Positions 22,951 through 30,393 of a stretch of 30,807 bases of DNA are shown here, piece by piece. Position 1 is the first letter of the stretch; each line of letters begins with the position of its first letter. The position numbers and the translations under genes are program-made. The notes under the pieces were generated by a model. That model was not told where the DNA came from, did no database searches, and saw only the letters and a list, made by a program, of their open reading frames with translations. Origin of the DNA: CAZXVW01 sp964644025 (GTDB lineage: Bacteria > Acidobacteriota > Terriglobia > Bryobacterales > Bryobacteraceae); the NCBI GenBank assembly GCA_964644025.1, contig CAZXVW010000027.1:1-30807 (forward strand), read 5' to 3'.

Positions 22951-25350
22951 TCAATCCCTTTTCTTGATAAGCCAGACCTCGGCCACCTGGCAGCCTCTCC
23001 CGTTGCCGCCGAGCCCCGGCTCCCGGTTCCAAGTGAGCGTCAGTTGGCCGTCGGCAGTGGCGGCCGTGGGTACGTCGAACTCGAGAGGACGGAAAGGAAC
23101 CGGCCGGCTCATCAACGGATGGATTTCGATGTTGTCGTCGGCCACCAGCCGAATCTTCGGTTTCGTCGTATCGCCGGCGTAAACCACACGAACCTTGTAC
23201 TGCGCCGCCGGATCGAGCCCGTCGTAGTGCAGCTTGAGCGGGCTGTCGTTGAGCGACTCGGCGTGGCGCCACCAGGAGATCGGGTCCTTCATGTAATCGC
23301 CCCTCAGCACGAAGCCCACCAGCGAGGATTCAAGAAATGCCGGATCCTTTCCATACCCAGGTCCGCGGACGAGGTGAGGTTGCCGCGTCAGGTTGCCAAG
23401 GTCGTCGTAGAAGCCACCGGGGCCGGGGTTGGTCCAGTTGACGATCTGGTCGATGCCCCGCAGCCGGTCTGCTTCGTTGGGCGACTTGCGCAGCTCCGCG
23501 AAACGGCGTTTCAGCCAAATGCGGTTGTTCAGTGGATGGTCGACCGTGTCCAGGTTGGCCCCGCGGATGACGCGGATCGCCTGGTAGCGTTCCACGCTCA
23601 ACTGCATGCGGATGCTCTGGTACAAGGCTTCCGCCAGTTCGAAGACCCGGGCGCGCCAGTCCTGGGAAACCGGTCTGGTCAGCGCGCGGTCCAGGATTTT
23701 CTCCGCCTCGGCCATGGCGGTCAGCGAACCGATGCGGGGCGCCAGGCGAAGCGCGGCCAGGGCCTGATCTTCCAGCGCGGTTTCATACAGCAGGCGGCTT
23801 CGGGTGTAGGCGTCGTAGTAAGCCCGGTAGCGCACCTGTTGGAATCGCCAGTTCAGCAGGTCCGCCGGCGAGGCGGACTTCTCCATCGAGCGAACCTGTT
23901 CGAGATTCGTGTAAACGCCCTCGTTTGCCAGCAGCGGTCCCTCCCAGTTCCGCTCCAGCCCGAGCAACGCCTGGGTGAAGTCGTCCGTGTAGCGCTCACC
24001 GATGAAATACCGGCTGTAGTCGCGGAGAATGTCGAGTACGTTTTGATCCGGGTCCCAACCCAGGCCGCTCCAGATGATCTTGTTGACGTCGTCGTTGCAG
24101 CCTTCCGAATACGTGATGAAACCGATCGCGTAATCCTGGTAGCGGTGGAAGATCTGCGCCTCTTGTATGGGCCGCGGATTGATCGCCTCCCGGCCCTCGG
24201 TCAACGCGTAGGCCAGGTCCCAGTCCGGGACCGGGTACTGGCACTGGCGGCTGTGAGTGATATCCGGGTACCGCCGGATCGGGTAGCGCTTCGGAACTTT
24301 TGCCCGCAACTCCGGCAAACTGATGCGGATCTGAGGCCCGAAGACGATGCCGCTCAACCACTTTGGCTCTTGTTTGAGGATGTCGAAGAACTCGTTGAGC
24401 CATTCGGAATTGAAGCTTTGTGGAGAGACCCACATTTGCGCGTTCGGGTGGTACTTATGCAGAACCTCGGTTTCTTTCTCGAGCAGCGCCATCAGGTACT
24501 TCGGACGGGTGTGCCCCGGATCGCCGCCGGGAACGAAAACCGCATTGATGCGCGGCAGGCGCCGGAAGACTTCGCCCCACTCCTTGAGCGCGAATTCCAC
24601 CGTGGCCGGATCCGAGTAATCCTTGTCCATCGCCGGATACCAGATCCAGACGTCCAGGCCGTAGTCGTCACAGATGCGGGACATCTCGGCCATCATGTCG
24701 ATCTGGGGCAGGGGGAAGTGAGGGCTGTCGGCGTCGTCGTCCGAGCGCGGAGGGATCAGCTCGATCGCGTTCGTTCCGAACACGGCCAGGTCACGGATAT
24801 ACTGCTCCCACATCGCCACCGTCCAGGCGTCATAAGAGTTCGTCTTCGGACGGTAGCCGAGCTGGTGGCCGCGCAGCGGATACCTGGGGGCGGTGGCGAT
24901 GTCCAGATCGTCCGGCAGGAGAATACTGCCGCGTTTCATCCGCAAGGTGCGGAGCAAATGCCCGACACCGAACAGCACTCCCCGGGCATCGTTGCCGATA
25001 ACGAAGACGGCCGCGCCAACGCCCCGCTGCCGGATCCGGATCCGGTAGCCCTCGGCGCCGCTTGCGCCGCGGTCGGAGGCCAGCTCCTGTGTGAACTGGC
25101 CCGCGAACGCCGGGAGCTGGTTCGCCGGGCCCACGGCCACCACCGGTGCGCTGCCTGACGGCCAGGCGTGAACTACCGGCCAGCGAATCAAAGTGCGCTT
25201 GTAGACTTCCTCGACCAGCATTTTTACGGCGTTGTTCTCTTGTTTGGCGAGGCCGGGCGGTGAGACCACGACCGCCTTGGCAAGCTCCAGTGTGCCGCCG
25301 TAACAAACAGCGGAGAAGAGAGAGAGCAGAAAGGGAAGGAACAGCCTCAT
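22951..25350 (-). CDS. Large secreted glycoside hydrolase with GH20/GH67-type N-terminal domain, family unresolved
   Basis: The 799-residue protein has a signal peptide (MRLFLPFLLSLFSAVCYGG). An alpha/beta domain at about 20-145 is like the non-catalytic N-domain of GH20, GH67, GH84 and GH115 enzymes (VVVSPPGLAKQENNAVKMLVEEV, then FVIGNDARGVLFGVGHLLRTL). A TIM barrel begins at APRYPLRGHQLGYRP with YIRDLAVFGTNAIELIPPRSDD. A helical stretch with many aromatic and Arg residues follows. The C-terminus is beta-sandwich-like (about 690-799). I could not place the barrel in a known family. The ATG at 25350 is supported by GGAGGA 7 bases upstream, against an in-frame ATG 21 bases earlier. It heads the minus-strand block after the receptor terminator, 77 bases before the propeller gene. 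Confidence 0.8.
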   Translation of the reverse strand: MRLFLPFLLSLFSAVCYGGTLELAKAVVVSPPGLAKQENNAVKMLVEEVYKRTLIRWPVVHAWPSGSAPVVAVGPANQLPAFAGQFTQELASDRGASGAEGYRIRIRQRGVGAAVFVIGNDARGVLFGVGHLLRTLRMKRGSILLPDDLDIATAPRYPLRGHQLGYRPKTNSYDAWTVAMWEQYIRDLAVFGTNAIELIPPRSDDDADSPHFPLPQIDMMAEMSRICDDYGLDVWIWYPAMDKDYSDPATVEFALKEWGEVFRRLPRINAVFVPGGDPGHTRPKYLMALLEKETEVLHKYHPNAQMWVSPQSFNSEWLNEFFDILKQEPKWLSGIVFGPQIRISLPELRAKVPKRYPIRRYPDITHSRQCQYPVPDWDLAYALTEGREAINPRPIQEAQIFHRYQDYAIGFITYSEGCNDDVNKIIWSGLGWDPDQNVLDILRDYSRYFIGERYTDDFTQALLGLERNWEGPLLANEGVYTNLEQVRSMEKSASPADLLNWRFQQVRYRAYYDAYTRSRLLYETALEDQALAALRLAPRIGSLTAMAEAEKILDRALTRPVSQDWRARVFELAEALYQSIRMQLSVERYQAIRVIRGANLDTVDHPLNNRIWLKRRFAELRKSPNEADRLRGIDQIVNWTNPGPGGFYDDLGNLTRQPHLVRGPGYGKDPAFLESSLVGFVLRGDYMKDPISWWRHAESLNDSPLKLHYDGLDPAAQYKVRVVYAGDTTKPKIRLVADDNIEIHPLMSRPVPFRPLEFDVPTAATADGQLTLTWNREPGLGGNGRGCQVAEVWLIKKRD

Positions 25351-25446
25351 AAAGTTTCCTCCGGGATACATGAAACTCGGTCAGCCGCCCGTACCGCTCA
25401 CCGGTGGCCGGCTTGGTGCCACTGTATTGTTCTTATACTATAGCCG

Positions 25447-25489
25447 AAAAAAGGGGCTGAGGACCGCCGTGGCATCCGGTCCCCAGCCC
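25447..25489 (-). terminator. Rho-independent terminator of the TonB receptor gene
   Basis: On the minus strand GGGCTGGGGACC (25489-25478) pairs with GGTCCTCAGCCC (25465-25454), 12 base pairs with one G-T wobble and a 12-base loop. A CC and then a run of six T (25452-25447) follow. It starts 17 bases after the receptor stop codon. It separates the receptor from the hydrolase block, so the block may need its own promoter or rely on readthrough. Confidence 0.9.
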
Positions 25490-25505
25490 AGTCGCTAGGG
25501 GGCTA

Positions 25506-28500
25506 TCAGAATTCGAATCGCAGGCTGAGCTGCGTGACTCGTCCCGGCCGGGCGCCCTTGATCCGTCCGAAGGCGCTCCCTTTCCGGATGTTCGTCTCGA
25601 CGCTACTGAGCACCGTGTGGTTCAGGAAGTTGAAGAAATCGGCCCGGAACTGAAGCCTCTTGCCTTCGCCGAAGTCGATGTTCTTGGCGATGGCCATGTC
25701 GAGGTTCCACATTCCCGGCCCATAGATCGACCGGCGCCCCAGCGTCCCCGGCCGGATCATCGCCTTGCTCACCGGGCTGACCGGTACCTGCGCGAAGGCC
25801 GCCTGGTTGAGGTACTGGTAAGTGCCGTCAGCGCGGGGTTGGTCCCAGTTGGGCAAGACGGCGTCATCGAAGCTCTTGCCGACGAAGTCCGGCCGGCCGC
25901 CCGGCGAGGCGCTGGTGCTCTGGGTGATCAGCAGCGGCTGGCCGGTCTGGGCCTCGAAGATACCACTGAGCTGCCAGCCGCCCAGGATTCCCTTCGCTGC
26001 CGCATTGTCGGCCGGGTACGGAATAGGCACGTCGTACAAGAAGTCGGAGATGAACCGGTGCCGGATGTGATACGAGGTCGGGCCGTGGTTCAAATCCAAC
26101 CGGTTGAGATCCTGCGGGTTCTCCGAGGTGCCGCAGCAGTTGTAATCACCACGGAAATAGGAGGTGTTCGAAGCGTAGGTATAGTTCACGTTGAACTGGA
26201 GGTTCTTCGAGAACCGCTTCTTCAGCGAGGTTTGCAGTGAGTCATAGATGCTGGAATCCGCGCTCTGGTAATAGCGGAACTGCCCGAAATTCTCGTTCTC
26301 GCGCAGTCCGGTGACGCGGTCCACGCGGTTCCAGTAGGGGCTGTAGATCAGCTTGACCCCGTGGTTGCCGACGTAGGCGATGTCCCAGACCAACGTCTTA
26401 GTAAGCTCGCGCTGGATGCCGAGGGTCCACTGCAGGCTGTAGGAGTTCTCCCAGTTGGGATCGATCGCCGTGTCGGAAGTGAGCCCGGTTTTCTGGATCA
26501 TGGGTTTGACGTCACTGTTCCACATCGGGTAATGGATTCCGAGTTGCGCCAACTGGTTCGTGCTCAGGCGCGCCTCGACCGGCTCATTCGGACTGTTCAT
26601 CACGATCTCGACGGGGCCCGAGAACAGGTTAAAGGGAATAAAGAAGATCCCGAACCCACCCCGGATGACGGTTTTCTTATCGCTGCCGACGGTCCAGGCG
26701 AAGCCGGCGCGCGGCGACACCATGCCGTAGTAAGCGTTCCACGCCGAGTCAGGATCCCGGTAGGGACCGTACGGGCCGTCGCGGTTGAACAGCCGGTCAT
26801 CCCGCTCGTTGGGGACATCGCCGTAGTCGTAGCGGATGCCCAGGTTCACCATCAGGTCCGGGTTCACGCGGATGTCGTCTTGCAGGAACACGCCGGTATA
26901 CCAGCGGCGAACCTCAAATGGCTTCAACATGAACTGGAATTTGCTGCCGGTGGGGCGGTTTTCAATGGCATCCTGGAGCGTCTCGTATTCGTACTGCGGA
27001 ACCTCCTCGTTGAGGCGCCGGGCCAGGTGCCAGCGGTACAGGCCGCCGAACTTGATCGAGTGCCGGCCCTTCACCAGGAAGAAATTGTGCTCTACCGTGC
27101 TGGTCGAACCCCACTTCACGAATGTCTCTCCCCCGGCGCCCGGGGATCCGGCGACCTCAATAGAGGGGACGTGTGCAGTATAGATGCCGTCACTGCGGTC
27201 CACCTTGGAGCGGTTAATGCCGAAACGCGTTTCCGAGGTCAGCGTGGGGCTCCAGACCCGCGTGAACGTGGCGGCGATGTTCTCGTTCATGCCGACGTAG
27301 GTTCGAGAATTGCCGAACGCCAAGCGGGGCCTCAGGTAATTCGGATGGCCGCGGGTGTAGCGCGCGATCAGATGGTTGTTGTCCGAGATATTATAGTCGA
27401 CCCGAATGTTGCCCTGATCCTCGTGCCGGTCCTCGACACCGGAGCCGGCATAAGAAGCCACCCAATCGCCGGGTTGCTCCGGACCGGTGGGCAGAGGCCA
27501 AAGGTCAAAGTAGGTTTGCGCCTCGGGAATGGCGGCGGTGATCTGCTGGCGGGCCCAGTTCGAGGGGACATCGCCGCTGACCGGCGACTTGGCCGTTTTC
27601 CGGTAGCCCTCGTAGGTGCTGAAGAAGAACAACTTATCGGGCACGATCGGTCCGCCCAGCGATCCACCGAACTGGTGGTAAACCTCCGAGCTCTTTCGGG
27701 ACGTGAAATGGTTTACCGCGTTTAGCCCCCCGGCCTGGTAGTATTCGAACACGCTGCCGTGGAAGGCGTTCGTGCCGCTCTTGGTGATGAGGTTCACGTT
27801 GCCGGAGACGGTTTGGGCGATCTCAGCCGAGAAGATGTTTTTGGCCACTTCAACTTCCTTTACCGCCTCCACGCTAACGCCCTTGATGTAGTTGAAGTTC
27901 TGGTACAGCGACAAAGAGGCGAATTCCTCGTCGGGAGAGGCGTCCACGCCGTCCACGGTGAAGGTAAAGCCCCGGGGAGGAAGTCCGTTCAGTGAGATCG
28001 TGCTGCCGCCCGCGGAAACCCCCGTGCCGAGGTTGAGAATGTTCGTGATGTCACGGCGCGCCAAGGGCAGCTCGGATACCTGCAACGTGTTCAGGCGAAC
28101 GTCCTGTTGCGCGCTCACCGTATTCATCAAGGGAGCTTCGGTGGTTACCGTCACGGTTTCCGTGGTGGTACCCAGCTCCAATTGGTAGGTCAAATTGACT
28201 TTCTGCCCGGCGCTGAGTGCCAGGCCCGTTTCCGTGTAGGTCTTGAAGCCGTTGGCCTCGACCTTGATCGTGTACGATCCGACGGGCAGGAAGGACATCG
28301 AAAATTCACCGCGGACATTGGTGGTCGCCGTTTTCGTGAGTGAGGTTTGTTCCTGTATGGCTGTTACCGTCGCGTTAGGAACAGCCGCTCCGGTCGGCTC
28401 GAGGACGATGCCGTAGATCGTCGCCGTGGTCACCTGCGCGCTGGCGACGAAGGCGCCGGCCAACAGCAGGCAAAGTGTCAGGCCTAGCAGAGGGCCCACA

Positions 28501-28538
28501 ATCTTTCGCAAGTTGAGTGTCGCGATTCCTTGTTTCAT
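25506..28538 (-). CDS. TonB-dependent receptor with carboxypeptidase-regulatory-like domain (Oar-like)
   Basis: The 1010-residue outer-membrane protein has a signal peptide ending near AFVASAQ (about 34). A carboxypeptidase-regulatory-like beta-sandwich follows (about 37-118: IYGIVLEPTGAAVPNATVTA, VRGEFSMSFLPVGSYTIKVEANGF). Then come a plug domain (about 120-270, SELPLARRDITNILNLGTGV) and a large beta-barrel ending in a C-terminal Phe (LSLRFEF), as needed for barrel insertion. Such receptors are greatly expanded in Solibacter-type acidobacteria and probably import oligosaccharides or other large ligands using TonB energy. The ATG at 28538 has AAAGGGA about 11 bases upstream. No SusD-like lipoprotein is next to it. 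A strong terminator follows the stop. Confidence 0.95.
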   Translation of the reverse strand: MKQGIATLNLRKIVGPLLGLTLCLLLAGAFVASAQVTTATIYGIVLEPTGAAVPNATVTAIQEQTSLTKTATTNVRGEFSMSFLPVGSYTIKVEANGFKTYTETGLALSAGQKVNLTYQLELGTTTETVTVTTEAPLMNTVSAQQDVRLNTLQVSELPLARRDITNILNLGTGVSAGGSTISLNGLPPRGFTFTVDGVDASPDEEFASLSLYQNFNYIKGVSVEAVKEVEVAKNIFSAEIAQTVSGNVNLITKSGTNAFHGSVFEYYQAGGLNAVNHFTSRKSSEVYHQFGGSLGGPIVPDKLFFFSTYEGYRKTAKSPVSGDVPSNWARQQITAAIPEAQTYFDLWPLPTGPEQPGDWVASYAGSGVEDRHEDQGNIRVDYNISDNNHLIARYTRGHPNYLRPRLAFGNSRTYVGMNENIAATFTRVWSPTLTSETRFGINRSKVDRSDGIYTAHVPSIEVAGSPGAGGETFVKWGSTSTVEHNFFLVKGRHSIKFGGLYRWHLARRLNEEVPQYEYETLQDAIENRPTGSKFQFMLKPFEVRRWYTGVFLQDDIRVNPDLMVNLGIRYDYGDVPNERDDRLFNRDGPYGPYRDPDSAWNAYYGMVSPRAGFAWTVGSDKKTVIRGGFGIFFIPFNLFSGPVEIVMNSPNEPVEARLSTNQLAQLGIHYPMWNSDVKPMIQKTGLTSDTAIDPNWENSYSLQWTLGIQRELTKTLVWDIAYVGNHGVKLIYSPYWNRVDRVTGLRENENFGQFRYYQSADSSIYDSLQTSLKKRFSKNLQFNVNYTYASNTSYFRGDYNCCGTSENPQDLNRLDLNHGPTSYHIRHRFISDFLYDVPIPYPADNAAAKGILGGWQLSGIFEAQTGQPLLITQSTSASPGGRPDFVGKSFDDAVLPNWDQPRADGTYQYLNQAAFAQVPVSPVSKAMIRPGTLGRRSIYGPGMWNLDMAIAKNIDFGEGKRLQFRADFFNFLNHTVLSSVETNIRKGSAFGRIKGARPGRVTQLSLRFEF

Positions 28539-28580
28539 ACGCTGTTCGTCCCTTTAACTTGAATGGGTCCACAGTCCGAG

Positions 28581-28598
28581 ACCGGGAACAGGCGCGGC
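28581..28598. repeat. 18-bp sequence shared with 18237-18254
   Basis: ACCGGGAACAGGCGCGGC occurs here, 43-60 bases upstream of the receptor start, and again identically at 18237-18254, 60-77 bases upstream of the GH36-like gene, in the same orientation. A common regulatory site is possible. Confidence 0.6.
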
Positions 28599-28732
28599 CG
28601 CTCAAAACGCTTCGTGCCCTGGTTACTGTGAAAACGGTGACTCGCTGGCGGTGCAACTGGAATCCTGCCGGGCCGCTTCCCTGGCTCGGAGTTGTTGAGT
28701 TTCATCGATTCGTTCTGCTGGACCCCGCCGCC

Positions 28733-28751
28733 GGGTGATCCACGATCACCC
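28733..28751. promoter_or_regulatory. Perfect palindromic operator-like site upstream of the receptor
   Basis: GGGTGATC-CAC-GATCACCC is an 8-bp perfect inverted repeat with a 3-base centre, about 195 bases upstream of the receptor start. Its size suits a dimeric helix-turn-helix regulator of the GntR or LacI type, which is inference. It lacks a T-tract and is unlikely to be a terminator. Confidence 0.45.
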
Positions 28752-29017
28752 TCGGCGAGCCCCCAATTCACCTGAAATGATACGCCCTAGTCGGGACCAT
28801 GTCAAGCCGGGAGTGGAATCCAATTTCATTTACCGCGCGCGGCCCGTATCGCAAGCCCTGCCGGCGCGCCGGGGAAACACCATCGCTGTCCTCCGGCTCC
28901 GGGAGACGAAACCTCATTTCGATAGTGATCCGGATCGTGTCTTCCTTTCAATCCAGGCAGTGTGAGGATCGGGGCGGTCACGGCAACGGAGTAGGCCGGC
29001 TGCGTCGTTCGACGTCT

Positions 29018-29998
29018 TCAGCGATGCGTCCGGCTGTCGGCGAGGCGGCGGGTGTTGCCGCGGTGAGCGGGGTGGCCGGAGGCAGCGGGCCATAGCCCAA
29101 GCCGGCTGAGGCCCTCCTGAATACGCTCGGCTTCGTCACCGTGGAAGCGGCGAAACGGCTGCGCCATGGTGTCACCACAGATGCCGAAGACGGACAGGGC
29201 ACATTTGAGTCCCTTGAGATAACTGGAAGCGTGCGAACCTACTCCATAGACAATTCCGCTTACGCGCATAACCGTTCCGTGCAACGTTCGCACGCGGGCC
29301 AGGTCACCGGCCACGGCCGCCTCGTAGAGCTTGACGTAGAGCTCGGGGAAAAGATTTGCCCCGCCGCAGACCCCGCCGTGCGCTCCCAGTAGCACCGCTT
29401 CGGCCAGCAGTTCTTCCTTGCCGATGAACAGCGAGAACTCTGGCCGGTCTGCAAGGGCGAGTTGCAGTTCATGGAAATATACCATGTCGCCCGAGCTGTC
29501 CTTCAAACCGGCGATTCCCGGTATTTGTGCCGCCCGGCGGACGGTTTCCACTTGGAACGGTACCTTCGTCAGACCAGGCAGGTTGTAGAGAAACGCCGGC
29601 AGCGGAAGCTGGGGGACCAGCCGCTCAAGGTAGTTGAGCAGTTCAGCTTGCGCCATCGAGTAATAGTAAGGAGTGGTCAGCACGACCGCGTCGGCCCCGG
29701 CCCGATGGGCGTAGGCGGCCATTTCGATGGTTTCGGCCGCCGCTGTGTCCGTAATTCCCACCAGCAGTGGCACACGACCGGCCACTTGCCGGCAAGCGCG
29801 GTCGATCACCTCCCGCCGAAGCCGATAGCTGAGCGCTGGTGCTTCGCCCGTACTTCCGAGGATAAACAGACCGTGCACTCCCCCGGCCAGGACGTGTTCA
29901 ACCAAGCGTTCGAGGCCGGCCTCGTCCAGCGCATCGGGACTCTTCAATGGCGTCGCCATGGGAGTGATAATGCCTCGCAAAGCTTCGTTTACGGCCAT
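29018..29998 (-). CDS. DHDPS/NAL-family aldolase or lyase (DapA-like, possible KDG/KDGal aldolase)
   Basis: The 326-residue class I aldolase-fold protein has the family landmarks. These are GLFILGSTGEAPALS (about 43-57), TTPYYYS (about 108-114), Y138 in FLYNLPG, and the Schiff-base lysine K166 in AGLKDSSG. Members cleave or form 2-keto acids: dihydrodipicolinate synthesis, N-acetylneuraminate cleavage, or 2-keto-3-deoxy-sugar-acid cleavage. The variant GSTGEAP and the catabolic setting favour a sugar-acid aldolase over lysine biosynthesis. A galactonate dehydratase homologue elsewhere in the window would supply a matching substrate. I chose the ATG at 29998 because GGAGA lies upstream and the family N-terminus (GIITPMATPL) begins there; the longer open frame upstream is not protein-like. 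It has a basic C-terminal tail of about 20 residues. Confidence 0.88.
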   Translation of the reverse strand: MAVNEALRGIITPMATPLKSPDALDEAGLERLVEHVLAGGVHGLFILGSTGEAPALSYRLRREVIDRACRQVAGRVPLLVGITDTAAAETIEMAAYAHRAGADAVVLTTPYYYSMAQAELLNYLERLVPQLPLPAFLYNLPGLTKVPFQVETVRRAAQIPGIAGLKDSSGDMVYFHELQLALADRPEFSLFIGKEELLAEAVLLGAHGGVCGGANLFPELYVKLYEAAVAGDLARVRTLHGTVMRVSGIVYGVGSHASSYLKGLKCALSVFGICGDTMAQPFRRFHGDEAERIQEGLSRLGLWPAASGHPAHRGNTRRLADSRTHR

Positions 29999-30393
29999 CT
30001 CGTCTCTCCAAGCTTGGGATGATCCGGCTGCCCGGCCATGCGGGTGAGCTTGCCGCCGGATCATACCGCAATCACCAGTATATACGAAACGATGAGGAAT
30101 ACAATGAACAGCGGTTTCACTTTTTCCTGGCTCGTAAGGTCCGGTTTGCTGGTTCGCTCGGTGACCGGAGTCGCGACCAGCCGGTGCCGGGAAGGCGGCT
30201 GCTTCTCCCGGGTGAGACGATGTCGCGCGGACCCGGACAGTATCTCGCGAGAGCGCCTGGGAGATGTTGTTGACAACCAATCGCCATCGGACTTAGCCTG
30301 AAACGTAATTCCATATGGCCGGCGGACAGGTGGAAGGCGACTTCGGGGCGATGCTGAGCCGGACCTGCCGCTCGCCACAAAGGAACGACGGCG
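29999..30393. other. Divergent intergenic region between the DHDPS-family gene and sulfatase 2
   Basis: These 395 bases separate the divergent genes and must hold both promoters. On the minus strand TATGAT (30065-30060) is a fair -10 element for the DHDPS-family gene, but the -35 match (TTCGTA, 17 bases upstream) is poor. A short minus-strand frame with a hydrophobic end also lies here. Nothing else was recognised. Confidence 0.5.
30061..30276 (-). CDS. Doubtful small ORF with C-terminal hydrophobic segment
   Basis: From a TTG at 30276 a 71-codon frame runs to a TGA at 30061. The first 50 residues are basic and unremarkable. The end, VKPLFIVFLIVSYILVIAV, would form a single membrane helix, giving a tail-anchored small protein just upstream of the DHDPS-family gene. 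No ribosome binding site precedes the TTG. It may instead be a gene remnant or chance. Confidence 0.15.
   Translation of the reverse strand: MSTTSPRRSREILSGSARHRLTREKQPPSRHRLVATPVTERTSKPDLTSQEKVKPLFIVFLIVSYILVIAV

Larger units (their letters stand above)
28539..29017. other. Intergenic leader region between the DHDPS-family gene and the receptor
   Basis: These 479 bases lie upstream of the receptor gene and downstream of the DHDPS-family gene, both on the minus strand. I see no convincing gene. The region holds a perfect 19-base dyad (28733-28751) and an 18-base sequence shared with another gene's upstream region (28581-28598). The receptor promoter is presumably here, but no clear -35/-10 pair was found. 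Confidence 0.6.

Noticed and set aside
22874..23272. N-terminal extension of the beta-propeller protein
   Set aside because: It would overlap the upstream hydrolase gene and bury the signal peptide that begins at 22873.
22864..25158. A 764-codon plus-strand frame over the large hydrolase gene
   Set aside because: Same reasoning: low-complexity Arg/Val/Asp-rich translation antisense to a protein with a signal peptide and recognisable domains.
26361..27725. A 454-codon plus-strand frame inside the TonB receptor gene
   Set aside because: The receptor frame is continuous and motif-supported; the opposite frame is a shadow.
20007..29998. A sialic-acid utilisation locus (sialidase-like propeller plus NanA-type lyase)
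   Set aside because: The propeller lacks the sialidase RIP motif, the lyase family cannot be narrowed to NanA, and no NanE, NanK or sialic acid transporter is present.
29999..30280. N-terminal extension of the DHDPS-family protein
   Set aside because: The family N-terminus and a good ribosome binding site are at 29998. The upstream residues are not protein-like.
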